This document shows positions 1 through 9,640 of a DNA stretch of 64,000 nt, in pieces. The position numbers were made by a program, and so were the translations under genes. The notes under the pieces were generated by a model. The model saw only the letters and a program-made list of their open reading frames with translations, had not been told where the DNA came from and did not search any database. The DNA comes from Marsupella aquatica (lineage: Eukaryota > Marchantiophyta). The stretch's first letter is position 1. Each line of letters opens with the position of its first letter. The stretch covers positions 4,464,001-4,528,000 of the forward strand of contig OZ316895.1 in the NCBI GenBank assembly GCA_973895155.1. The letters are read 5' to 3'.

Positions 1-189
1 GAAAGTGCCTCTTGTCCTTTCAAATGCACGAGCCAGTGCATCCATCTCAGCTTCGGGATCCATCTCAACATTCGGCTCCACCTTACTGTTTGCCTCGTTC
101 TGAATCTCAGTGCTTGCAACCAACAAGTCGATGGTAACCTCAAAGTCTGCCGCAACATCAATATGTGCATTCTCAGCATGCTCTGCCAT
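1..189 (-). CDS. Partial unknown protein, N-terminal part, runs off the window
   Basis: On the minus strand an uninterrupted reading frame runs from an ATG at 187-189 to the window edge, giving 63 residues that start MAEHAENAHIDVAADF. The sequence is acidic and hydrophilic (EMDPEAEMDALARAFERTR near the edge) with no membrane segment or signal peptide. I do not recognise the family. It lies on the same strand as two broken gene fragments at 850-2099, so it may be another captured fragment rather than the first exon of a working gene. The start is the only ATG I could place at the 5' end of the open frame; an upstream exon is possible. Confidence 0.35.
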   Translation of the reverse strand, partial: MAEHAENAHIDVAADFEVTIDLLVASTEIQNEANSKVEPNVEMDPEAEMDALARAFERTRGTF

Positions 190-849
190 CGCCACCAGCA
201 AGCAGTGGAAAGAAGTGAAAAACCAGCGAAATGACTCTCCTTGCAAATGCCTCCCGCAATCCCTCCACTTTCAGAACTGACGTTGTGATCGATTTCCCAT
301 AGAAATCGAAACAGGTCCAAAAGAGACAAAACTCAGTCTCAAAAGAGACAAAACACACCACCGTTCTCGCTCCATCACTAAATCGACAGAGTGCCTTAAG
401 CCAACATCTCTAAACCCGGGAGTCTTCGGCTATGGACAGGAGAAGGGGCAAAGAGCTGGAATGGGAAGGGTGAGTGAAGAATTAACTCTTCATTGAAGTG
501 ATGTTCTGGATTTCGCATTTGACATTGAAACTAATGCAACGCCCTACTCTACTTTTGCAGGAATTGCAGGAAGAGAGCATACATTCCTGATGTTTGTGAA
601 GCTTCACCTTGTACGTCCAGCTCTCTCCTACCTGGCTCGGGACATGAACATGTGAAGACATAAACCAGGTCAGTGAGAAGTGAAGTTCAATTTTAGCAAA
701 AGGGAAAGAAATGACCAGGACTGCCAATTCCTCATGTATATGCTTTCGATTAGACTCAGATTTTGCCTCACTGCATCAGCCATCACCTGGCTAAATTTTT
801 GACTACTTGCTGAGAGGATAGCACTCCATTCGGATTGCTTGCAGTGCCT
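190..849. other. Stretch without a recognisable gene
   Basis: Between the partial frame at the left edge and the SCI1-like pseudogene I see no convincing coding frame. A minus-strand open stretch at 482-727 lies just downstream of the pseudogene stop and could be its old 3' untranslated region. Confidence 0.4.
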
Positions 850-1690
850 TCACTCTCTCCCGAACGATGGACTTGCCCCGGGGCCCGAGTATGAGGGGAG
901 ATTTGTCCGTGAAGCCTGCTGAATCCCATCATAGTACTTTGGATGTACCCTACCAGCATTCCACTTCTCCACAAACGCCTCAATGAATCCGTGAGTCTTC
1001 TTCAAACTTACGTCAGACAAATACACTTCCCGGTCCTGTTTCAACCATGTTGCAAACTCACTGCTCTTCAAGAAACAATCATCAACAGAGATCTTCTACA
1101 CCTTCCTGCCCAAAGCTTCAATCTCATGCGAGTTTGATTCTTCTTTCTATTTATGTTTCTTCATAAGTTTCTTGGCCTCCTTAAGTAACCTCTCTTTCTT
1201 CTCTGCCTTGCTATCCTCTAGGACCTCCTCATCACGGTCTTTGTGGCTACTGCTTCGACGCCTCTTTTTTTGCTTCTTACTGTTCTTCTCTTTTGAATCT
1301 TTTTTGCTCCTCCGTGAGCTTCTCCTCAAGTTGTGCTCCTTTCGTGTCCTCTCTCTCTTAGGGCGCTCCCCATCGCTGTTCTTCCCAAGGACAAAGAGTG
1401 CTCTGAAGAGGTAGAGCTTGACGAAAGGGAGGCTGGCGAGTCAGAATCAGACGATTCATGCTTTGTCCTTTGTTTCATCCGAGAGCGATCTTTCCTCTCT
1501 AGACTGCAACTTCAACTTTGGCTCCGGCTTCAATGTCAATGGCTCTTCTTGTCACTCGACGCTCCTTCTTGCTCTTTGTCTCCATCTCGAGCACGCCTGT
1601 TGTGGGGCGAGTCTCATTGTCCATCAGCCTCCTTCTTGTCCAAAGAATTGGGCCCACTTGTGCTCCATCGCTAATGTTCTCTCGTCCCCC
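850..1690 (-). pseudogene. SCI1: Decayed SCI1-like (style cell-cycle inhibitor 1 type) gene copy
   Basis: Read on the minus strand, one frame gives an Arg/Ser/Lys-rich N-terminal half (RRSSRRSKKDSKEKN, then EKKERLLKEAKKLMKKHK) followed by a conserved C-terminal domain with EFATWLKQDREVYLSDV and EKWNAGRVHPKYYDG. This arrangement matches plant SCI1-type nuclear proteins, which link cell-cycle control to splicing-type RS-rich regions. The copy is broken: TAG at 1147-1149, a second TAG about 45 bases further on, three TGA codons at 1538-1536, 1532-1530 and 1514-1512 inside an RS-rich stretch, and a frameshift near 1380. Changing each of the three TGA codons to CGA would give Arg, as expected in an RS region, so C-to-T decay fits. 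The frame crosses the whole domain without an intron, which suggests a retrocopy or captured cDNA-like piece. The final stop at 850-852 may be the original one. Confidence 0.65.
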
Positions 1691-1717
1691 ATTTTGTTTC
1701 GTGGAAGAAGCTTAGAG

Positions 1718-2099
1718 TTAAAGCTTCAGCTCGTAGTGATCAATCTCCAGCTCAAACTCTTTGGCCTGCTCTGCTCTGATCTTTCTCGTTGGCCCGGATA
1801 CTCCGGCCACACTCTCCACCTGAGCCTCAACTCTTTCCTCATGGCGTCTCACATTTTCTCGAAGAGCATGGACTGATCCTAACGTTCTGGTCCGAATGCT
1901 GAAAGAGCTCAGGCAGCATTTTCTTGCCAATTGAATGAGCAAGTGCGGAATTGGCATCCACCCTCACCTTCCAGTTCTTGTGTGCGAGCCTCTCCTCCCA
2001 TGATAGCTTCTTTGGGAGCGAGGCGAGGCATTTGGATGATGCAGTACGAGTTAGCAAAGTCACTGCGTCACGCCATTCAGAGCATATGGACACATTCAT
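1718..2099 (-). pseudogene. MOR1: Fragment of a MOR1/XMAP215-type TOG-domain gene, internally deleted
   Basis: MOR1/GEM1 is the plant XMAP215 microtubule polymerase, built from TOG domains that bind tubulin. Here the minus strand encodes WEERLAHKNWKVRVDAN, the hallmark start of TOG1, joined after only a few residues to KKMLPELFQHSDQNVR, which belongs well over a hundred residues later in TOG1. After a frame change the sequence goes on with a Glu/Val-rich helix and SGPTRKIRAEQAKE, the linker that follows TOG1 in the family. Most of TOG1 is therefore missing and the pieces are out of frame, so this cannot make a working protein. An upstream stretch, SEWRDAVTLLTRTASS, resembles the start of TOG2, which would mean the order is also shuffled; that part is less certain. 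It abuts the SCI1-like pseudogene on the same strand. Confidence 0.65.
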
Positions 2100-2307
2100 A
2101 AGTCTCTGGTCAATCCCTCAACAAACTCCTTCATTACAGCCTATGTTGTTGTCCAGACCGATCGATTGACCTGCGTTTTGTAGCTCCAAAAAGTTTTAAA
2201 GTTGTTGTGAGGCAAGGTCTTTATGTGCTCGTTCATGCCATTCATTTGTTGCAGGAACTGTTGAAGGTGCTGCAGGATTTCTGCCCCTGCCATTTGTCGA
2301 CAGCCAT

Positions 2308-4290
2308 GGCAAGACATCCCCGTGGGACAGCACACGAGAAGCGACGGACTTACTCACTTAAGTTCAAGTTGGACGTCATTCGAGAGTATGACCCAAACGT
2401 CAAGGGGCAAGGCTTTGGGGCACTTGCCAAAAATTTTGGAGTGCCCCGATCCGCTTTGAGAGGATGGTATGAGAAAAAGGCAGAATTGCAAGCCTCTCTT
2501 AAGGATGACAAGATCTCAACCTGAAAATCTCGTAGGTTAAGGGGAGGTGGGCGGAGGCCATTGATGCCCAAAATGGAGGAGGAGCTTCATAATTGGATCC
2601 TGGCGCAAAATGAGAAGGGGTTGAGGGTGAAGGATTTGTACATCTCTAAGATGGGCTTGAAGATTGCTGAGAGGATGGCTACCAACACCCGACAATGAGG
2701 AATTGATGACGTTTAAAGTGTCAACAGGTTGGTTGGACAGGTTCAAAAAGCGACATGACCTGGTGTCGAGGAGACATACAACTAATTGCAAGTTACCAGA
2801 CAATGCTGCTGATTTGTGTTGACCATTCATTCAGGAGTGCCAAGAATTGATTGACACTCACAAAATCAAGCCCAAAAACATTATCAACATGGACCAGGTG
2901 CCACGGTACTATGAGACAGAGCCGAGGTCAACCATTACTACCCGAGGCAGTCGAACCGTGATGATGAGAAAAGGTGGTACCAGCCATAAACGGTTCACTA
3001 TTACCTTGTCCATAACAGGGGAAGGCAAACATTTGAAGCCACACATTCTAATTTCAAAACGGAAGAACAAACCTGAAGTCCCGCTTGGCGTGTTTGTTGA
3101 GGTTAACCAAACTGGTAAATAAAATTCTTTCATTATCTATTTGTGTGGAGAGCTTTTCTTTCTGACTTTCTTATGAAGCATGGTATTTAGGGAGAATGTA
3201 AAGATAATTTTTTGTAATTGTACTTAATGTAACCAAATTTGTAAGGATGCAGGTATGTGGAATGAACGGATATGCTGGGAACACTTCAATGAAACAGTGA
3301 TGAAGCGAGGTGAGACCCAATTCTACCGGGAGCCCACTTTGTACATCATTGACACATATGGTCCCCACCTGAAGTGGCCCAAGGCACATGCGAAGGTACT
3401 GGAGGACTACAATGTGTTTGTGCGTATTGTGCCAGCGAACTTGACCTCCCTATTGCAGCCTCTTGACGTTGCAGTGAACCGAAGCTACCAGGCAGATTAT
3501 GCGACGCAATACGACACTTACATTGCAGATGCCTTAAGTAATCCACAGATGCAAACAACTGCTGGGAACCCTAAAGTTCCAGCTGCCAAGGTGGTGACAG
3601 AATGGGCACTTTCATGGATTGACAATTGTGAGAAGGAGGACATGGCAAATGCATTTAGGGTAAGATGAAATTTTGTTTAATTTTATGTGGCATTTGGCAT
3701 ATATTTCTTGATGAATCCTAAATTGATGTATCTTGTACTCACAGGTTTGTGGCTTGGTGCCAAGCTCACAATTTGCAGTGGAAAACCTACATCCTCCACT
3801 TAGAGCATTGTACATGGCAGACTTGGACTTGGCCGAATGGAGTGAACAATATGGGCATGTACTTGAAGAGAGTGAAGAATTGCGCCCCACTCTCCTCATT
3901 GAGCCACCTACATGGTTTTGTCCTGAGGAGGATTACTCTCTATTTAGATGCCTTCTTCGTTGCAACGGTATTCACGGAACTGATGTGGATGAATATCTTG
4001 ACACCTATGTGATAAAGTTGGTGGTGCACATGTCAATGTGTCCTGATCTTGATGACATTTTTGATGACAATGCTGCAGCTGATATGGTGAGTGGAGAAAT
4101 GGTGGCAAGTACCTTGGCAGTGTTTGCAGCTTCTCAATTGGAGGAATGGGAGATTGAGCTCACAGAAGTGAATCTGGATATCAAGATCATCCAAAACTTT
4201 GTTTACAGGGTGGAGGAACCTGTGAAGCGAGTTCATTTAGCAAGAAGTGGCAATTATTTTTGTATGCAGCTCGATGAAGGGTTCATGTAG
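2308..4290 (+). pseudogene. Decayed pogo/jerky-type DDE transposase gene (Tc1/mariner superfamily)
   Basis: The start ATG at 2308 opens a psq/CENP-B-like DNA-binding region (RRTYSLKFKLDVIREYD, then FGVPRSALRGWYEKK). It is followed by GLRVKDLYISKM and VSTGWLDRFKKRHDL, then the DDE_1 catalytic core. Metal-binding aspartates can be seen in NMDQVPRYYE (near 2892), IIDTYGPH (near 3348) and LLQPLDVAVNRSY (near 3465). Two introns fit GT-AG: 3115-3252 and 3660-3744; the last exon runs to TAG at 4288-4290 and adds an acidic tail. The copy is dead: TGA near 2522, a frameshift near 2695 and TGA near 2820. Such proteins cut and paste elements at TA dinucleotides in the nucleus. I could not find matching terminal inverted repeats, so the element's limits are unknown. 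Confidence 0.8.
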
Positions 4291-4734
4291 TGTTTATAAA
4301 AAACACTTGTTGGGTGATTCTTTTCTTGGGCATGTGCTCCTTGTGTCACTATGAGAGTTATGAGATCTATGTAAGGACTGGTTTGTTTCAATGAGAGTCG
4401 TATTATGTAACTCTCATAGGGACACAAGGTGAACTTGTCCAAGTCTCCTTGGTTATGTGATTTTATTGTGCTGTTAGAAAACTTTTTATTGTAAGTTTGA
4501 GGCAACCAAACAATTGTCTTATGGTATGACATGTACTAAGTTCACAATAGTGACTTTTTGGAACAATTTTTAGATATTGTTGTTTGTCATAAATTTGGTA
4601 CTTATGATTTGCAAGGTCTGTTCTCTTAATTAGCTTCCCTTGTAATTCCAGCGTTTGAATTACCTACACATTCCCAAACACTTTATTTAAGACTTCAGTT
4701 TGTGCTTACACAATACATTAATCTCCTAACCTTG
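4291..4734. other. 3' flank of the transposase, no gene seen
   Basis: AT-rich sequence following the transposase stop. I see no coding frame or terminal inverted repeat here. Confidence 0.4.
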
Positions 4735-4945
4735 TACACAACGTCCTAAACTCAAACACAACGCCATTTTCAAACACAATGCCATTTTTGAATACAACGC
4801 CATTTTCGAACACAGTGCCACTAGGTTAAAAATCCAAAACCATGTCAAAAAAATTGAACACAACGCCCAGGGCGCTATATTCGAATATAGCGCCCCCCGA
4901 CCCACTATTCGAATATAGCGCCCGGGTGTTGTGTTCGGGGAAAGA
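4735..4945. repeat. Short-repeat block with nested palindromes
   Basis: From 4735 to about 4830 a 20-21 bp unit related to ACAACGCCATTTTCGAACAC is repeated about four times. It is followed by a perfect 26-bp palindrome at 4870-4895 whose core is CTATATTCGAATATAG, and then by a second, half copy of the palindrome at about 4903-4923. The outer edges (GAACACAACGCCC near 4856, and GTTGTGTTC near 4928 on the other side) are also inverted to each other. I do not recognise the family. Confidence 0.7.
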
Positions 4946-5040
4946 CGGTAGGGGTGCACATTTCTTCCATCAATGGTCAGAGAAAACAGCTAATCGAATC
5001 CAACGGCTGCGGATCTTTCCTGCCCAGGAGCTTTTTTGAA

Positions 5041-5378
5041 TTAGGACGAATGACAAAAAAAGGCAGGATCATTTATTATAGTTGTACAGTAGATGATTGC
5101 CCCTCAAAACTCTAGCTGGTATTCAATTGTTGTACACTATTTACTGTAGTTAGTGTTACTAACACTACTTGTGTAGCTTGCAAAAATTGGAACCACTCTT
5201 GAAATAATCAAGATTACTAACACTAACTCTGCAATAACAGTAATTGTGAGTGGTTCAATTAGTGTTTCCAATAAAACTAATTATGGAAATCAACTCACAT
5301 TATTTGTTGTATGAGTATTGATACCAAAACTGTGCCATGAAAGTTGACGAACCTTCTTATCAGGTGTAGCCACACTAT
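5041..5378. repeat. AT-rich gap with a small foldback
   Basis: No gene. AATTGGAACCACTC at about 5197-5210 is inverted against GAGTGGTTCAATT at about 5247-5259, and GTTAGTGTTACTAACAC at about 5149 is nearly self-complementary. These look like remnants of a small inverted-repeat element. Confidence 0.45.
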
Positions 5379-7919
5379 TTGGCTGTGAAGAATGTGAGCT
5401 ATATAGGTGAATATCGTCGTGCGGTCCAGGCCCTTTCTCCCACCACACCAGCCCCACCTGGCGAGGTCACCTTGACGGCCCTGCAGGATCTCCATCCGCA
5501 GCCCTATGATCAACTCCCTTTGTTCGTGGAAGATTTTGAGCCTGAGGAGGATCTTCAGTTTAGTAGGGACCACTTCACCTATGCTTTCCTCCATGCTCCG
5601 CGTTGCGCGGCTGGGGGCCCCTCTGGCTATGTCTTTGAGCATTTTCATGATTTATTCCCCCCTGAGGATCCTCAGTCTGGTTTTCCAGTTTTCTTCTCCT
5701 TTTGCCAGTGTATTGCTGCCGGCCGTTTGCCTCCTCCCGTCTCTCGGCTTTTGAGTGCTTCTCGTTTATTGGCCATGGCTAAGTCTTCACCGGGTGTTCG
5801 GCCCATAGCTATTGGAGAGGTTTTTCTTCGTCTGGTGTCTCGCGCACTTTCATCGCAGTATCGCTCTGCACTATCGGATCATCTCTCTCCACATCAGTTT
5901 GCAGTGGGCGTTCCTGGCGGTTGTGAGATAGTTATTGCGGGTATTCGTACTACCTTGGACCTCCACCCTGATTGGGTTGTCCTCCAGGTTGATGTCTCCA
6001 ATGCTTTCAATACGGTTTCTCGGGCAGCAATTTTTCGTGCTTTGAGGGCAGCGGATCCAGACATCCAGTCCCTTATCCCCTTTGTCCGTTGTTTTTATGG
6101 GTTTGAGGCCCCCCTCTTCTACAGTCATCACACCTCTACAGGAGTGTATACCACTCTTTCTTCTGCAGAAGGTACACGTCAGGGTGACCCTTTGGGTGGG
6201 CCTCTTTTTGCCATTGCCCATTTTACTGCTTTACGAGAAGCCTCCGCGGCTCACCCCCAGTGTATCTTCCCCTCCCTTTCAGATGACACCCACATCATTG
6301 GTCCACCTGTTGCTGTTACTTCTGCCCTCGCCACCCTTTCCACCCATTTGTTGGGCCTCGGTTTACGAGTTCAACCGGTGAAGAGTCGTGCATGGAGTCC
6401 AGCTGGGTTACCCTCTGATCTTGCGCTTCCCCCTGGGTTCTTACGTCCTGCCGACGGTCTTTGGGTCCTTGGCTCCCCAGTCGGTACCGCCTCCTTTTGC
6501 TCATCTTTCATTGCTGACGCTCTCCAGGCTGCCTTAGCCCCTACTCCTATGCTCCCTAAGTTAGCAAACTCTCAGGCAGCATTTGGGTTGTTGTTGAGAT
6601 GCATCCACCCTCGTGCGTCCTATTTGGCTCGGACACATCCCCCTACCGAGGATCTTTATCTACACCTCCGAGCGTTTGATGTCTCCATTCGTGAGACTTT
6701 GGCCTCTCTTTTAGGGCCAGGTACTTTACTCTCATCTCCGTGGCTTCATCGACAGCTTAGTCTTCCTATTTCTCACGGTGGTTTTGGGCTTACTTCCATT
6801 GAGCGCCTTGCACCTTTGGCCTTCTTGGGCGCGTGGGCGGCCGCCTTCTCATTGTTGGCAGATCGTTTCCTTACTGAGGATCGACCTTTTTTACTTTCAT
6901 CTCTCATGGAGGTCGAGGAGGGTTCCCTCCCATTTTAGGTTCATTTGCGCATGGCGCGGTCATCATTACCCGATCCTGTTCGAGCTGCGTTACCTTCATT
7001 CCAGGAGTTTTTATCCTTGGACCCCGTCCGTCTTCAGGCAGACCTTGCTGGGCGTATGCACACTTTCACCCTTTCCAGCATCCTCACCAAGGCACCTGAC
7101 ACGGACCGAGCTCGGATTCTTTCTTCCGGAGGGAAGGGCGCAGGAGGCTGGCTTCAGGCCAATCCAGTCATTCCTCACCTGCGGATGTCTTCAGCGGAGT
7201 TTGCGACAGCCATGCGTCTTCGTATGGGCTTGCCCCACCCACTTCTTGCTGGTTTGCCTCCTACTTGCACTTGTGGGAAGCCTTGTGATGCCACAGGTGT
7301 CCATCTTCTTTGATGCAGTTTGGGCGGCGAAACCATTTTTGTTCACGACGCTGTGAGAGATGCGACTGCTCAGGTTCTCTCTGGCTCTTTGGTCTGCGCG
7401 CGGCGGGAGGTGGTGCTCGAGTTACCTGGTCCTCCATCACAGCGGTTACGGGTGGATCTTACCATGGTCCGTGACGGTCACCGTACTTTGGCAGATGTAG
7501 TGGTGGCAAACCCATTGCGCCAAGACATCATTGGGACAGCGGCAACAACGGCAGGGGCAGCAGCATCACGAGCAGCAACAACGAAGGAGGCCAAATATGC
7601 TGCATGAGCTTCATCTGATAGCTTCCTGCCCCTTGCTCTTGAGATATTTGGGCGTCTCCATCATCAGTTCGACGGGCTTCTTCGCCAAGCTGCTCGGGAT
7701 GTTCACGGCCAGATGGGTCCCACCGGGCCCCCGCTATCTGTTTTGACCACGCACTTTCGCCAACGCATTTCAGTCACCTTACAACGTGCTCAAGCTCGGG
7801 CCGTCTATCGTCAATCTCTGACAGTGGGTGCTAGTGTGACTCCGCAGCGGCTAGCCCCCCTAGAGGACATTCCTGTCCCACTTGCCGATCTAGTTTCGAC
7901 ACTTGATGTAGACCACTAG
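5379..7919 (+). pseudogene. Non-LTR retrotransposon ORF: reverse transcriptase plus CCHC and PD-(D/E)XK-like tail, three stops
   Basis: A single reading frame carries reverse transcriptase blocks in order: GVRPIAIGEVFLRLVSRAL, then VDVSNAFNTVSR (first catalytic Asp), GTRQGDPLGGPLFA, and SLSDDTHIIG as the F/YxDD-box equivalent near 6280-6291. Downstream are RMGLPHPLL, a cysteine-histidine cluster (CTCGKPCDATGVH, then C and VHDAVRD) and RVDLTMVRDGHRTLADVVV, whose R..D-x12-D layout fits the restriction-like endonuclease of early-branching LINEs (R2/NeSL-type architecture). The C-terminal block FLPLALEIFGRLHHQFDGLL follows. The frame is interrupted by TAG at 6936-6938, TGA at 7311-7313 and TGA at 7605-7607, so it is not functional as read. 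The 5' part is missing: reading starts at the thumb-side of the RT N-terminus with no nucleic-acid-binding domain in front. Codon use is GC-richer than the flanks. Confidence 0.85.
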
Positions 7920-7979
7920 CTTGTTGCCACTTTTGCTAGGTATGATGAGGACCTCGGCGGTCCATTTGCGGTAGTTTTC

Positions 7980-8075
7980 GTTCCTCTTTCTTGGTTTTTA
8001 GGGGTTTCTTTTTGCTCACTTCTTTTAGTTCCTCTTTCTTGGTTTTTAGTGTTTCCTTTTGCTCACTTCTTTTGC
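7980..8075 (+). repeat. 48-bp tandem duplication in the LINE 3' end
   Basis: A T-rich unit starting GTTCCTCTTTCTTGG occurs at 7980 and again at 8028 with a few differences. Short tandem repeats are common in LINE 3' untranslated regions, so the element probably ends near 8140-8150. Confidence 0.75.
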
Positions 8076-8149
8076 GTTTGGTTTTGTCCACTTGGGACCT
8101 CTCTTGTTTATTCTTTTGTACTCTATTTGGCCTTTTTCTGTAAAAAGTA

Positions 8150-8811
8150 TGTGTATATTCTCTTCTCATGTGAGCTGAAAATATTATGGGAAACAAGAAT
8201 TTTTGGAGAGTAGCATAGGCAAAGAATACATTAAGTCAAGAGAGCCTAACTAAACCATCACATTCATAAATTTTTCTGCTATCACTGGGTTGAGACAACC
8301 TCATTCAATTATTAACTACAATAATTGAATAAATACAATAATAAATATAAATAGTATATAATAATATAAATATTAAATATAAATAAATACAACTTTAAAG
8401 GAACAAAATCCCAAACCAGGAGACATGATCCCAAAGGGGCAAAAACCCAATAAAGGGGGAAAACAAAGGGAAAATTAGGAAAACACAAGAGCCAAGAAGC
8501 CAGAGGGCCTAAAAGCCAAAAAACCCAAACAGCCTAAGAACAAAAGCCATACTGAGCCACATACTGAAACACTTGGTAGAGCTCTGGGGTGGACAACATA
8601 AGAGGGTGACCAAGAGAGATTTGACTAGAAGCCCTAACACAAAATGCCTTAGCTTGCCGAAGGATAGTGAAAGCCTGAGCTTGTTGTAGAGCAACAGACC
8701 CCCGCTGCTGAAGGAAGCCAGTGAGGACTGAAATAGGGGATAGGGCTGTTGCTCAACACAGAAGACTGTGCAGTTCTCTCCCAAGTCAGCCGCTCCGCCC
8801 GCCCTCCGCAT
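8150..8811. other. AT-rich and purine-rich stretch, no gene; degenerate dispersed repeat
   Basis: 8315-8400 is almost pure A/T. The block at about 8405-8470 (AGACATGATCCCAAAGGGGC, then AAAACCCAATAAAGG) reads, when inverted, like 31180-31225 (CCTTCATTGGGTTAATTTGC, then GGGACCATGTCTCCC), so both belong to one dispersed repeat. A minus-strand open frame at 8509-8811 has no recognisable features. Confidence 0.5.
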
Positions 8812-9460
8812 TACAGTCTACCGTGTCTAAGCGCAGGCTCCCGGGAAGACACCCCGAGCCTGCAGTTATACACGGTATGCACTACGTGATAAGTGCATGA
8901 TATTCATATAATGCACTTATGGGTATGTGCCAGCGTTTGAGATTTGTGCACTTATGCACGGAAGCTCCCAATTTTGATCAGTCTGCTGCCACACACTGTT
9001 TCATGTGTTCACTGTTGCTCTTAATCAGTCCTAAACCTCCATCTCCTTCACATTCTCTTGTGTAAACCTAGTGATTGTGCTGTCAGGTCACACATAACTC
9101 TCTCGTACCCTAAACCCTCGTACAGGCCCTGCCCAAATGCTTTAGTGCACCTTAGTACTGTATCTATTTGTTTGCAGCATTATTATGGATAAGTACTTGA
9201 AAGTACTCTATGTAATTCTGTCCAGCACTTATAAATAAAAGCATCTTGTCTACCGGAAGCACTAATTGATAAATGCAAGTGAACTCTTATAGACAGAATG
9301 CAGTTATGAATCTTGTCTTTTAGTGATGCCAAGATGCACTTATAAACGGTGCATTTTTGGGTGCATTTACAAAGGAATGTGCTCTATTTTTTGGGAAGAC
9401 ACCCTGCAATTATCCATGGAATGCAGTAATACACGTAGCACTTATCCACGGTAGACTGTA
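8812..9460. mobile_element. TA-flanked element with terminal inverted repeats (MITE, Tc1/mariner type)
   Basis: The left end is TA then CAGTCTACCGTG (8812-8825). The right end is CACGGTAGACTG then TA (9447-9460), so the 12-bp ends are perfect inverted repeats inside a TA target duplication. Similarity of the ends extends some ten bases further inward. The interior has subterminal copies of motifs such as GCACTTATCCACGG and an imperfect palindrome around GCAGGCT/AGCCTGC. There is no transposase, so it would be non-autonomous. Degenerate relatives occur at about 29508-29994 and about 48403-48744. Confidence 0.75.
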
Positions 9461-9570
9461 CTCAGTCGCCCTCGGCATTCAGTCTAGAAACTTGAGCATC
9501 CTACACCATATGCTTTGGGCTGTCTATACCCTAGGTCGGTCCCCATTAGAACGAACCTAGGAATATTCGC

Positions 9571-9640
9571 CAAGTGAGCCGACATTTTCTTCACGGTAGC
9601 AACGTGTGGCAGTTCCCATTGGCGCACGTGGCACGCCAGG
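9571..9640 (+). promoter_or_regulatory. DRE/CRT-like and ABRE-like boxes upstream of the stress-protein gene
   Basis: GCCGAC (9578-9583) is a DRE/CRT core bound by CBF/DREB factors. GCACGTGGC (9624-9632) contains ACGTGGC, an ABRE bound by ABF-type bZIPs, and ACGTGTGG at about 9602 is a further ABRE-like box. They lie about 800 bases before the ATG at 10425, so the gene would need a long leader or a distal promoter. The combination is the one known from LTI78/RD29-type genes and fits the encoded protein. Transcription start not determined. Confidence 0.5.

Noticed and set aside
6778-7356. 192-codon plus-strand open frame overlapping the LINE
   Set aside because: It is in another frame over the reverse-transcriptase C-terminus and has a Leu/Phe/Ser-rich composition typical of a shadow.
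6936-7607. Stops in the LINE considered as sites of U-to-C RNA editing or recoding
   Set aside because: U-to-C editing is an organelle process in plants, and a silenced retrotransposon with C-to-T decay explains the stops more simply.
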